A stretch of 20,268 nucleotides of DNA, taken from positions 1 to 20,268 of the forward strand of contig DASWIV010000071.1 of NCBI GenBank assembly GCA_036397475.1. The letters run 5' to 3'. The DNA is from DASWIV01 sp036397475 (GTDB taxonomy: Bacteria > JAJVIF01 > JAPKYR01). The notes beneath the pieces were generated by a model that was given only the letters and a program-made list of their open reading frames with translations, had not been told where the DNA came from and made no database searches. Below, one piece after another: positions 1 through 7,524 of the stretch. Numbering within the stretch: position 1 is the first letter of the stretch; each line of letters starts with the position of its first letter. A program made the position numbers and the translations under genes.

Positions 1-94
1 TTACAAACGCTCCAATAAGAGCCACTACGACAAATACCGGGAACAGCCAGAAGAGTTCATCTTTATTCTTCCCATTATTATCTGGTGAAGCCAT
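1..94 (-). CDS. Small membrane protein, N-terminal part only (cut by window edge)
   Basis: Only the first 31 codons lie in the window; the rest is beyond position 1. The ATG at 94-92 is preceded by GAGGTG about 7 bases upstream, a good ribosome binding site. The visible protein begins with a short polar stretch rich in Asn, Lys and Asp (MASPDNNGKNKDE), followed by a hydrophobic segment (LFWLFPVFVVVALIGAFV) that reads as one transmembrane helix or an uncleaved signal anchor. It lies 63 bases after the flippase stop on the same strand, with a terminator-like hairpin between them, so it may be a weakly read-through last member of the glycan operon or a separately transcribed gene. No family can be named from this fragment. 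The reading frame and binding site support a real gene; the function is unknown. Confidence 0.55.
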   Translation of the reverse strand, partial: MASPDNNGKNKDELFWLFPVFVVVALIGAFV

Positions 95-107
95 ACTTAT
101 ACACCTC

Positions 108-151
108 GGGCAAAAATTACCCATTTCAAAGACACAAGAAATGGGCAAAAA
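108..151 (-). terminator. Hairpin after the flippase gene, terminator or attenuator
   Basis: A perfect 8-bp inverted repeat, CCCATTTC (120-127) and GAAATGGG (138-145), encloses a 10-base loop. Read on the minus strand the stem is followed by TAATTTTTG, a short T-rich run, as in an intrinsic terminator. The stem is only moderately GC-rich, so termination may be partial. The 9-base word GGGCAAAAA occurs on both sides (108-116 and 143-151). It lies between the flippase stop (158) and the next start (94). Confidence 0.45.
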
Positions 152-157
152 GCTCAA

Positions 158-1912
158 TTATCCTATTTGAATACGCAGAATCCTGCGTACCAGCTTTAGT
201 ATCTTGGCTTTTTCGTCCGGATCGAACGCCCCGAACAGGAAAAGGAGTATAGAGTAGAGGAAAAAGTATATCAAGTACTCACCGATCACGCCGAAACCTA
301 TCCATCCTGTAAGCTTGACGAATACCGGTGCAGTGGAGATATCGGGATTCGATGCCATGTAATTCTGGACAAACCTGGTCTGAATTCCGGCCAGGTTAAC
401 GATCCATAATAATGGGGCGGGAATGATGACCGCGAGGCTGATGCGGACAATATCCGATATCTTCGCGAAAACCCCATAGGTCTTTAAAATCCACCTCGCG
501 AAGAACCAGGTCCCGGCCAGCCCGACAATTATCGCAACCGATGGTCCGGCGAGCGCTCTCGCTATTTCAAAATACTGGGGATCTTCGGTGCCGAATACAT
601 TGAAGGGGATCAGGTCCATGAATAACCAGTTCAGGACAAACGCGGAAATCAGGAGACCTGTTACATTTTTAAGTGGATATTCAGGATGATTTGAAGCAAT
701 TATTATTATCGATGCAGACAAATACAGGGTATACGCAGCCATTGAAAATACCAGGACCCCAAGGTATATCCACGCGTGATCGTATTTATGTCCCGCAAGA
801 ATCAGGAATATTTCCTTGGCGGTACCGCACATCGCCACCGAAATAGGTAAAAGGACAATAAATCCGGCTTTTGTCGCCTGGGTAATTATATTGCGTACAC
901 GACGAAGGTCTCCCTGTCCAAGGTAATAAGAAATGGTCGGAAAAAGTGCCGGATAGAGAGAATGGTACAACAGCGATGGTATCAGGGCTATCAACCCGGC
1001 GAACGCGTAGCTTCCGAGAATACTATCAGACAGGGCTTGTTTCGATTCCGGCATTCCGGAAGTAATAAATCCTTTGACGCACCAGAGATCGACTTTCAAA
1101 AGCGCCTGGTAGACGAACATAGCGATGATGTTCGGGGTGATGAATCGGATTATCGACTGCAGCATGCCCTTTTCTTCCCGGTATCCTTCGACTCCCTTTG
1201 TATACTGGACACTCCAGTACAATCCAATGAAACTGGAGATGAGATTTGCCAAAAGGGCTACAAATATCATCAACTCAGGTTTGCCCTGGCTGTACGCCCA
1301 CCAGACACCGCCGACTGTCATGATTGTCCGGGTTCCGTTGTACCAGATGACCGTATAAGATTCCTTGGTGAATCTCCTGAGTCCGTTCAGGACACTCATC
1401 CTGATGTTGTACATTGCGTAGGCGGGAATATCGACCATCGCGAAGGCGAACAGGAGTGCAAATCTGAGGTCAGCCTTGAAATAAAGTGTGGCAATCGGAC
1501 AGATGACCAGGCTGATTCCGAAAAGGATAAGGCTGAACCAGATCTGCAGCTTGAATCCCTTTGTGAGGAAATATCCGAGGAAATCTCTGTCTTCCGCAAT
1601 AAATTTGCTTACAGCTGCCGGAAGTCCATAGTGCAGGGCGATCTCAAATGCGAGGACGAAGCTCATCAGGACCTGAAAATCACCGAAATTTCCCTCGGGC
1701 ATGAGACGCGGGAGAGCAATATTCATTGTGATGAAGGTGCAGGCAAGCCCGAAGATTCGCGCGAGAAGAATGACAAATGTTCCCTTTGCGATGGACTCGC
1801 CTTCGGGTCCGCCGGGCATGGAATCTTCCATCGACTTTTTAGATCCACCGGAGATGGTTAGTTTGTCGATATGAGACTCGTCCAGGTTTTCGCCGTTAAT
1901 GTCTATGGGCAC
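158..1912 (-). CDS. Polysaccharide/oligosaccharide flippase, MOP superfamily (Wzx/RfbX-like)
   Basis: A 584-residue, strongly hydrophobic protein with about a dozen or more membrane segments after a polar N-terminal tail of about 40 residues. The first membrane segment (GTFVILLARIFGLACTFITM) with the following MPEGNFGDFQVLMSF and GLPAAVSKFIAEDRD is characteristic of the polysaccharide-biosynthesis branch of the MOP exporters. These flip undecaprenyl-linked glycans, or related lipid-linked sugars, across the cytoplasmic membrane. The length is somewhat above the usual 420-500 residues because of the N-terminal tail and extra C-terminal helices. The start is GTG with GGGAG about 11 bases upstream; an internal ATG at residue 28 is a possible alternative. 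It is the fifth gene of the minus-strand glycan operon, 47 bases after the methyltransferase gene, and supplies the export step for what the upstream enzymes build. The substrate cannot be read from sequence. The family is firm; the exact cargo is inference. Confidence 0.85.
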   Translation of the reverse strand: MPIDINGENLDESHIDKLTISGGSKKSMEDSMPGGPEGESIAKGTFVILLARIFGLACTFITMNIALPRLMPEGNFGDFQVLMSFVLAFEIALHYGLPAAVSKFIAEDRDFLGYFLTKGFKLQIWFSLILFGISLVICPIATLYFKADLRFALLFAFAMVDIPAYAMYNIRMSVLNGLRRFTKESYTVIWYNGTRTIMTVGGVWWAYSQGKPELMIFVALLANLISSFIGLYWSVQYTKGVEGYREEKGMLQSIIRFITPNIIAMFVYQALLKVDLWCVKGFITSGMPESKQALSDSILGSYAFAGLIALIPSLLYHSLYPALFPTISYYLGQGDLRRVRNIITQATKAGFIVLLPISVAMCGTAKEIFLILAGHKYDHAWIYLGVLVFSMAAYTLYLSASIIIIASNHPEYPLKNVTGLLISAFVLNWLFMDLIPFNVFGTEDPQYFEIARALAGPSVAIIVGLAGTWFFARWILKTYGVFAKISDIVRISLAVIIPAPLLWIVNLAGIQTRFVQNYMASNPDISTAPVFVKLTGWIGFGVIGEYLIYFFLYSILLFLFGAFDPDEKAKILKLVRRILRIQIG

Positions 1913-1959
1913 AAAGCACCGCTCTCCCGTAATAATGATACGGGTACCGGGTGATTCTA

Positions 1960-2715
1960 CTAGCGGGGAGAAACAATGGCAATAAGGTATTCCGCAAGAT
2001 GGGCGTTATGTGTTGAGAAATCGTACTGGAGAGGCGGGGTGTCCGTGTTGTGTGAATAGATTTCGGGAAGCTTTTCTCGCGGCTTTATGCCTAGTATTCC
2101 CTTGATCGCCAGGTACGTATTTTTTAGTTTCACGCCCGCTTCCGAGTACTTTTTGCCTTTGAGGAACTGGCCAAATATTTCAACGATCCATTTATCGGCT
2201 GGAAAATAATGTTCAAGGATTTCCCTGATCTCGTCAATTTTAAATTCCTTTACGTGGAATGGATTGGGTACGGATGATACCTTCACCGCGCCATTAGGAG
2301 TGCTTACAATAAATACGCCGTCTGCAGTTAAAATTCTCCCGACCTCCCCAAGCATTTCCTCCGGGTTTTCAATATGCTCTATAACCTCGAAGCAGACCAC
2401 CGCGTTAAATTCATCATCCCCGAATTTCAGGTTTTTAACATCCGATTCATGGAATCCCACTTTCTCATTTTCATAGTGATCTGTGGCATAAGCTATGGCT
2501 TCAGGGCTGATATCGACACCTCTGGCTTCCCATGCTCGTTCCGCAAGCATCCTGCATCCATAACCCGTTCCGCATCCGAGGTCAAGGACTTTTCGGTCCG
2601 TTACGTACTCGAGTGCGAACCTGTATCGGGCAAGGTGCTCGGCTACCAGGTCCGGGGGGCTTTTTTCCGGCACCATCCGTTCACCGGTAAATTCTATATC
2701 TCCCGTTCCGGTCAT
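1960..2715 (-). CDS. Class I SAM-dependent methyltransferase
   Basis: A 251-residue soluble protein with a clear Rossmann methyltransferase core. Motif I is VLDLGCGTGYG (residues about 44-54), the acidic end of strand 2 is RGVDISPEAIAYA (about 68-80), and the post-motif segment FNAVVCFEVIEHIENPEEML sits near residues 104-123. The length and the EVIEHIENP signature match the UbiG/Methyltransf_11 type often found in polysaccharide clusters, where they methylate sugars or other small acceptors. The ATG overlaps the stop of the upstream 232-residue gene as ATGA, so the two are probably translationally coupled. The product is presumably cytoplasmic and acts on the glycan or its precursor before flipping. 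The acceptor atom (O, N or C) cannot be told. The family call is strong; the role in glycan decoration is inferred from its neighbours. Confidence 0.85.
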   Translation of the reverse strand: MTGTGDIEFTGERMVPEKSPPDLVAEHLARYRFALEYVTDRKVLDLGCGTGYGCRMLAERAWEARGVDISPEAIAYATDHYENEKVGFHESDVKNLKFGDDEFNAVVCFEVIEHIENPEEMLGEVGRILTADGVFIVSTPNGAVKVSSVPNPFHVKEFKIDEIREILEHYFPADKWIVEIFGQFLKGKKYSEAGVKLKNTYLAIKGILGIKPREKLPEIYSHNTDTPPLQYDFSTHNAHLAEYLIAIVSPR

Positions 2716-3410
2716 TTTATCCAGTCAACAGCATGTTTGCGAAAACGGGAACCCAGGTCCTTCCCGGCTGATTTTGCCTGTGCCCGTTCTACAGACGGCC
2801 GTACTTTATCGATAATCGGCTGAACCTGCCCTGGGAATTTGTCATTTAATTCCCGAAGTCCGAGCAGGGTGTAATAAAATGGAAATCTCTTCCATCGACC
2901 GGAATCTTTCATGCTGGCGTTTGTAATTACATCGAGACCGTCTCTGCAGATCGTTTCCCATCCTGCTGGTTTTGATGAAGCTATTGCTCTTAGTCTAGCG
3001 ATCGAGCATGTAGCGCAGCAGAATACGCCGGGCCTGTCATACTTTGGTGGTGGATCTGAATCAGTACGAAAGCAGCGAACGATCATATCGAGTGTTTTTT
3101 TCCTGTCCCAATGTTTGCTGTAGTTCCAGTACGAAAGGATATGTACGCTCTCCTCACCAAGAATATGTTTAATATTTGCACCACTGGCGGTTCCTTCGTT
3201 TGTCGGAGTAGGATGCTTTAATTGAAAGTCCGACTTTGCCGGTGCAATCATGACGTCCCTGTATGACCCCTCTCCATATCGACATGCGATCCATTCGAGC
3301 GCTTCCGTTAACTCAGGCGATTTTTTCAGGTGCCCTGAATATCGAAGGTCCTCAAGTTTCCATAGAGTTTTTGCAAGCGAATTCCGGACAATTAAACTAG
3401 TCTCGGGCAT
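2712..3410 (-). CDS. Unrecognised 232-residue protein of the glycan operon
   Basis: I do not recognise a named family. The protein is soluble, has no signal peptide and looks mostly helical. Visible marks are LEDLRYSGHLKKSPELTEAL (about 17-36), a Cys-rich stretch FCCATCSIARLRA (about 130-142) and RWKRFPFYYTLLGLRELND (about 172-190). The repeated Trp/Tyr and Leu helices resemble the alpha-alpha barrel repeats of prenyltransferase/squalene-cyclase-type folds, but this is only an impression. Gene status is well supported: the ATG at 3410 has a textbook AAAGGAGG nine bases upstream, inside the end of the glycosyltransferase gene, and the reading frame overlaps its neighbours by 14 and 4 bases. 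Co-transcription with a glycosyltransferase, a methyltransferase and a flippase suggests a part in making or sensing the glycan. The paired cysteines could bind a metal, but no known motif matches. Confidence 0.75.
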   Translation of the reverse strand: MPETSLIVRNSLAKTLWKLEDLRYSGHLKKSPELTEALEWIACRYGEGSYRDVMIAPAKSDFQLKHPTPTNEGTASGANIKHILGEESVHILSYWNYSKHWDRKKTLDMIVRCFRTDSDPPPKYDRPGVFCCATCSIARLRAIASSKPAGWETICRDGLDVITNASMKDSGRWKRFPFYYTLLGLRELNDKFPGQVQPIIDKVRPSVERAQAKSAGKDLGSRFRKHAVDWIK

Positions 3411-4299
3411 CTTTTCCAGCCTCCTTTACTCCCGCGACAAATCCTTCAAGGAAATACAGAATTGTAATAAACACACGAAGATTGTGAATCAGGAACCAGG
3501 GAAATTCTTCCGGCTCCTGAGTAAATAATCTCCACCCGATAAACCACGTCTTCGCGTATGGTATCAGGAATCTGCCCGGTCCACGAGTGAGGAAACTGCC
3601 CGGTAGGTCGTACTGAACACGCGCGCGTCCGGTTGAATTTCCAAGGATCCTCTGGTGATTTCTGATTTCCGCAAGACTGGTTTTGTTTTTATGATAGACG
3701 GAGATATTTCTGGAGAAGTGAATTTTTTCTCCAGCGTCGCAAAGATTTTTCGATAGAAGTACATCCTCATTCCCAAACTGGGTTTCAAGAAATGGACCGT
3801 ATTTAAGAAAAGCTTCCCTGCGTATGGCGAAATTTACGGTTGGCAATACACGGCGATTTCCTTCCGGGGCACCCTTGCCATAGCCTGAAAATTCGCACCA
3901 GTGTGCGAGACGGCTGTAGCCATCTTTTGGATTTGCGTTCAGAACCGGGCCACCAACTACGGCTACTTCCGCATGTGACGCCAGGTACCTGTCAATATTG
4001 ATTATCCAGTCCTTCCCAGCGTACGCATCTGCGTCGATGAATACAATGATATCTCCACCGGTTCTTTTTACACCTTCATTGCGTGCTTTGCCGGGATATG
4101 CCCGTTCATCAAGACGAATCAGGTTAACGGGGAAATCCATGGATCTGACAATATCCTCGACTGACCCGTCGGGGGAAGAATCCACGACGGTAATATCATA
4201 GATTGGCGTGGGGGACCTCAATCCGGCACTCAGCGAACCAAGCGTGGCGCCGATCGTGCCGGATGCGTTGTAACTCGGTATGATTACGTTGAGTCGCAC
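3397..4299 (-). CDS. Family 2 glycosyltransferase
   Basis: A 300-residue GT-A type glycosyltransferase. The N-terminus has the family start LNVIIPSYNASGTIGATL (residues 3-20), then DITVVDSSPDGS (about 35-46), GKARNEGVKRTGGDI (about 70-84) and the metal/nucleotide-binding acidic motif FIDADAY (about 87-93). An acceptor-side acidic motif, FGNEDVLLSKNL, lies near residues 175-186. The C-terminal region has hydrophobic stretches near residues 235-290 that may attach to the membrane, fitting an enzyme that extends a lipid-linked glycan on the cytoplasmic face. The start is GTG, only three bases after the murG-like stop, with TAGGA just upstream; there is no better start nearby. It is the second gene of the operon. 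Family is firm; donor and acceptor sugars are unknown. Confidence 0.88.
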   Translation of the reverse strand: MRLNVIIPSYNASGTIGATLGSLSAGLRSPTPIYDITVVDSSPDGSVEDIVRSMDFPVNLIRLDERAYPGKARNEGVKRTGGDIIVFIDADAYAGKDWIINIDRYLASHAEVAVVGGPVLNANPKDGYSRLAHWCEFSGYGKGAPEGNRRVLPTVNFAIRREAFLKYGPFLETQFGNEDVLLSKNLCDAGEKIHFSRNISVYHKNKTSLAEIRNHQRILGNSTGRARVQYDLPGSFLTRGPGRFLIPYAKTWFIGWRLFTQEPEEFPWFLIHNLRVFITILYFLEGFVAGVKEAGKDARD

Positions 4300-4302
4300 G
4301 TC

Positions 4303-5424
4303 CTACCCAAGGAATTTATCCAGTTTATCCGCAATATTTTTGGCTGAATCGGGATGGCTGAACTTTCTTGATGCTGCAGCCATTTCATCCCGGACCGATC
4401 TATCGTAGAAAAGCCGTGAGAGCGATGCGGTCATATCGCCGATATTTGTCGAGCCGTCGGTAAGCAGGATTGTGGCTCCCGCATCTTCCCATTCTTTCGC
4501 ATTTTTGTACTGGTGATTTTCAGCTGCTTTAGGGAAGGGGAAAATTATAGACGCTACCCCTACTGCTGAAATTTCAGCCAGGGTACTTGCTCCTGCCCTT
4601 GAAACGACAATATCTGCAGCCGCGAGATGAGTCGGCATATCCTCGATGAACTCCACAACCTCGTACATATCGTCATCCATCTCTTCCCTGAATATTCGAG
4701 CCTCGTCGATACGCCCTTTTCCAGCCTGATGGAAAACCTTAATATCGATATCCTCAAAGTCTCTAACCATCTGGAGAATTCCGAATGGCAGATTTATATT
4801 TATCGAGTCAGCGCCCTGCGAACCGCCTGTAGCCAGTACCATGACAGTATCTTCCGCTATTCCAAGCTTTTGTCGTGCTTCATTTCTATCTATCTCGAAT
4901 AAAGCTTTACGCGTCGGGACACCGTAATTAAATGTTTTATCGACCGGGAAAAATTCTCTGGCGGAATCATAGGAAATGAAAATCATTTCAGCAGCCGGAC
5001 CGAGTTTTTTGTTGGTCAGGCCGGGATATGCATTTGGCTCAATGATGACCAGTGGAGTTCTGGTCATTCCTGCAGCGAGACCCGTAGCCCCGGCAGCAAA
5101 GCCACCTGTAGATATGATCACAGCCGGATTAAGTTCATTGATGAGTTTTTTAGCCTCTCCAATTGCCTTGTTCAGATACCACATGGAGCGCATGTTGTAA
5201 AACAAATTGCCAGCGCTCGCGCCACGTCGAATCTCAGTCTGGCGGATACCGTGGAAGTCGATTCCCATGGATGGGATCAGGTCGGCTTCCATACGATGGC
5301 TGCTGCCGATCCATGAAAGGTCGGTGTCGGGATGGCGGGATTTAATTTCTTCCCAGACCGCAAGCGCGGGATATATATGTCCACCTGTGCCTCCAGCGGC
5401 AACCAGGATACGTTTCTGTGTCAT
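4303..5424 (-). CDS. murG: MurG-like UDP-GlcNAc:undecaprenyl-pyrophosphoryl glycan GlcNAc transferase
   Basis: A 373-residue GT28 (GT-B fold) protein, close to the usual 355-370. MurG adds GlcNAc to lipid I to make lipid II on the cytoplasmic face of the membrane. Seen here are the first glycine loop GGTGGH (residues 11-16), GGSQGA (200-205), SRAGASTLAE (275-284) and AENHQYKNA (301-309), which form the nucleotide-sugar site. The acceptor side is divergent: GxGGYxSGP appears as STGGFAAGA (105-113), HEQN as IEPN (128-131, His and Gln lost) and GNPVR as GVPTR (168-172). The start is placed at the ATG at 5424; an in-frame TTG at 5478 would add 18 residues with no family match. No Shine-Dalgarno sequence is visible. 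The gene heads the minus-strand glycan operon and is far from any division cluster in this window. It may be the true murG or a paralogue serving another lipid-linked glycan. Confidence 0.85.
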   Translation of the reverse strand: MTQKRILVAAGGTGGHIYPALAVWEEIKSRHPDTDLSWIGSSHRMEADLIPSMGIDFHGIRQTEIRRGASAGNLFYNMRSMWYLNKAIGEAKKLINELNPAVIISTGGFAAGATGLAAGMTRTPLVIIEPNAYPGLTNKKLGPAAEMIFISYDSAREFFPVDKTFNYGVPTRKALFEIDRNEARQKLGIAEDTVMVLATGGSQGADSININLPFGILQMVRDFEDIDIKVFHQAGKGRIDEARIFREEMDDDMYEVVEFIEDMPTHLAAADIVVSRAGASTLAEISAVGVASIIFPFPKAAENHQYKNAKEWEDAGATILLTDGSTNIGDMTASLSRLFYDRSVRDEMAAASRKFSHPDSAKNIADKLDKFLG

Positions 5425-5493
5425 GCGGCTAAGAGTAACATTAATTACAGGGCGGGGACAATCCGATACCAGGGGCAATTTTTATAACATTCA

Positions 5494-5522
5494 TTGTCGA
5501 CCAGGGAATCGGGTGGTAGAAT
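5494..5522 (+). promoter_or_regulatory. Predicted sigma-70-type promoter for the DUF4173 gene
   Basis: A -35 element TTGTCG (5494-5499) and a -10 element TAGAAT (5517-5522) are separated by exactly 17 bases. The expected start of transcription, near 5529, is only about six bases before the ATG at 5535, so the messenger would be almost leaderless. This agrees with the lack of a ribosome binding site there. Found by eye only. Confidence 0.4.
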
Positions 5523-5534
5523 AATTTAGCATTA

Positions 5535-7043
5535 ATGGAAAGCCGATCTGCCAAGCCCGAAAACATTAAAGTCTCAGCCATAATCGGAATAGTGTCCCTG
5601 GCTCTTGGTTTAATTTTCAACTTTTTCTTCTACGAAAAGATACCAGGGTTGGGGGTCCTCGTTTATGTGCTTTTGATTATCCTGGGGTTTTTCATCATTT
5701 CGTGGGATTCAGGGAAAAAGCAATCCAGGGAAGCCATGTGGTTGTTTATACCACTCATTTTTTTCAGCGCGATGGTTTTTGTGCGAGCCAGTGCAATGCT
5801 TGTGGTTCTGGATATTATCGCTGTGTTGCTGCTTATGCTGGTAATTGCATCAATATCGTCCGGCAAGAAATTGCAGATGTATATTCTGGTCGATTATATA
5901 AAAATTCTGTTTGCCTGGACCAGATTTTTCGAGCCATTCTATAAGACAGTCGCGAATCTAACTGCTCTCGTGAAACCCCATCAGAATCCGGAAGTGGCTG
6001 CGGAGGTAAATAAAGGTATTGCGATAACTGTTCCTGTGATTATCTTATTTTTATTGCTTTTTTCCTCTGCCGACCTGATGTTCCGGGAATATTTAACCCA
6101 TATCTTTAACTGGCCGCCCGACACAATACCCCGATTATTCTGGATTATCTTCATGACATGTACCGCTGCAGGCTCTTATGCCTATATTTTCGGTGATGAG
6201 GATAAAGATGAAAATGAAGCCAGGGACCGGGTAAAGGTACCAAAAGTCGGGAATATCGAAAGCGCGATCCTTTTCGGTTCGGTAAATGTCCTGTTTTTAC
6301 TTTTTATCATTATTCAGTTTACTTATCTTTTCGGTGGACACAGCAATATCGCGGATTATGGTTACACGTACGCCGAGTACGCACGCAGGGGATTCGGGGA
6401 ACTGTCAGCGGTCGCAATTATCTCTCTGCTGCTTTTGCTTGCCTTCGAATATTACGTGAGGAAACCCGATTCTGAACACACACCTTCATTTAAACTACTG
6501 AGTACTGCGCTGGTCGTGCAGGTTTCCTGCATTATGGTCTCAGCATTTTTACGGCTCTACATTTACGAACAGGCTTATGGATTCACAACCCTCAGGCTGT
6601 ACAGCCACGCGTTCATAATCTGGCTGGCAGTAATTTTCCTGCTGGTCGTTTTAAAAATATTTTTTGACAAGCGCGACAACCCGTTCGCCTTCAGGGCATT
6701 TGTTTCAATGATCCTGTTCCTTGCAGCCATGAATTTCCTCAATCCGGATTCATTTATTGCCAATAGAAATCTGGATCGATATTACAGCAAAAATAAGCTG
6801 GACATTTATTACCTTGGCAACCTGTCCGACGACTCTGTTCCGGGCCTTATCAAAGCTATAGAGGGATCGCAGGACGAGAGGCTGCTGACCTTGAACCAAA
6901 AATTATTCGATCGATACTCCAGCAGGGAAAATTATTCTTATTACCAGGGGTGGCAATCGTTGAATCTGTCAAGGATCAATGCTGAACGGCTCTGGAACAC
7001 TAAATTTGGAGATGCAGAGTCACAGGAGCTTGAATCAAGATAG
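5535..7043 (+). CDS. DUF4173-type multi-pass membrane protein
   Basis: A 502-residue integral membrane protein with about ten to twelve hydrophobic segments between residues 12 and 410, and a soluble C-terminal tail of about 90 residues. The tail has the pattern I associate with the DUF4173/DUF4153 family: an Asn/Pro segment (FLNPDSFIANRNLDRYY), then DIYYLGNLSDDSVPGL (about 430-445), a form shared by these otherwise uncharacterised bacterial membrane proteins. A short acidic Asp/Glu/Lys loop near residues 218-228 breaks the membrane region. No enzymatic motif is visible. The ATG is the only reasonable start, but no Shine-Dalgarno sequence precedes it. It is transcribed divergently from the murG-like gene across a short gap and is followed by 138 bases before cutA. 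Function is not known for the family; the family call is from pattern memory, not from a search. Confidence 0.75.
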   Translation: MESRSAKPENIKVSAIIGIVSLALGLIFNFFFYEKIPGLGVLVYVLLIILGFFIISWDSGKKQSREAMWLFIPLIFFSAMVFVRASAMLVVLDIIAVLLLMLVIASISSGKKLQMYILVDYIKILFAWTRFFEPFYKTVANLTALVKPHQNPEVAAEVNKGIAITVPVIILFLLLFSSADLMFREYLTHIFNWPPDTIPRLFWIIFMTCTAAGSYAYIFGDEDKDENEARDRVKVPKVGNIESAILFGSVNVLFLLFIIIQFTYLFGGHSNIADYGYTYAEYARRGFGELSAVAIISLLLLLAFEYYVRKPDSEHTPSFKLLSTALVVQVSCIMVSAFLRLYIYEQAYGFTTLRLYSHAFIIWLAVIFLLVVLKIFFDKRDNPFAFRAFVSMILFLAAMNFLNPDSFIANRNLDRYYSKNKLDIYYLGNLSDDSVPGLIKAIEGSQDERLLTLNQKLFDRYSSRENYSYYQGWQSLNLSRINAERLWNTKFGDAESQELESR

Positions 7044-7097
7044 TAATCAACCTGCCTGCTGACCCCTGCTCATAATGAGCCCGATCCAGCGCAGAAT

Positions 7098-7163
7098 TAT
7101 AATACGGTGTACTTACGCTTATTATGCATTCGTGATACACTTATCGCTTGCTGATTCATAATA
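7098..7163 (+). promoter_or_regulatory. AT-rich leader of cutA with a perfect -10 box and an inverted repeat
   Basis: The 138-base gap before cutA is the longest in the window. It holds a perfect TATAAT (7098-7103), though no good -35 element lies at the right distance. Downstream is a perfect 7-bp inverted repeat, TATTATG (7120-7126) and CATAATA (7157-7163), 30 bases apart. The repeat could be a spaced operator half-site pair or chance in AT-rich DNA. No terminator for the preceding gene is evident. Confidence 0.25.
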
Positions 7164-7181
7164 CTTATTATTTGTTGAGTT

Positions 7182-7520
7182 ATGGCTGGTATATCTGTTA
7201 TCTTATGCACGGTTCCATCCCACCAGGTGGGTACTGACATTGCCGGGACGCTTGTAACCAAGCGGCTGGCTGCTTGTGTAAATATAATGCCAGGGCTGAC
7301 ATCGATCTACGAGTGGGAAGGAAAATTGGAGAATGAGGCTGAATTCCTGCTGATTGTAAAAACGTCGGATGACAGAATTCCGGATCTGGTTAGAAAGATT
7401 GAAGAGATCCATCCGTACGATGTTCCTGAAATAATTGCGCTGCCGGTGAACTCAGGCAGCGAACCATATATCAAATGGGTTATCAACAGCGTAAACGATG
7501 AACCTGCCACGGAGGCATGA
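7182..7520 (+). CDS. cutA: CutA-type divalent-cation tolerance protein
   Basis: A 112-residue protein of normal CutA1 length (105-115). It shows the family sequence throughout: ACVNIMPGLTSIYEWEGKLE (residues 31-50), EFLLIVKTSDDRI (about 54-66), IHPYDVPEIIALPV (about 75-88) and the closing YIKWV. CutA1 proteins form very stable trimers with a ferredoxin-like fold. They were linked genetically to copper and other divalent-metal tolerance, but their biochemical role is unsettled. The start ATG at 7182 has no strong ribosome binding site, only TTGTTGAG upstream, but the protein aligns with the family from this residue. The stop is four bases before the preferred start of the lipoprotein gene, so the two are very likely co-transcribed. 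The assignment is firm. Confidence 0.93.
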   Translation: MAGISVILCTVPSHQVGTDIAGTLVTKRLAACVNIMPGLTSIYEWEGKLENEAEFLLIVKTSDDRIPDLVRKIEEIHPYDVPEIIALPVNSGSEPYIKWVINSVNDEPATEA

Positions 7521-7524
7521 GGGA

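Noticed and set aside
962..1861. Long open frame (299 codons) on the plus strand opposite the flippase gene
   Set aside because: It lies wholly antisense to a well-supported membrane protein, its translation is low in hydrophobic order and matches nothing, and no ribosome binding site precedes it.
5425..5478. N-terminal extension of the MurG-like protein from a TTG codon at 5478
   Set aside because: The extra 18 residues show no resemblance to the family, and the ATG at 5424 directly precedes the conserved N-terminal strand.
7066..7080. GCTCAT-A-ATGAGC palindrome after the DUF4173 gene as a terminator
   Set aside because: The loop is a single base and no T tract follows.
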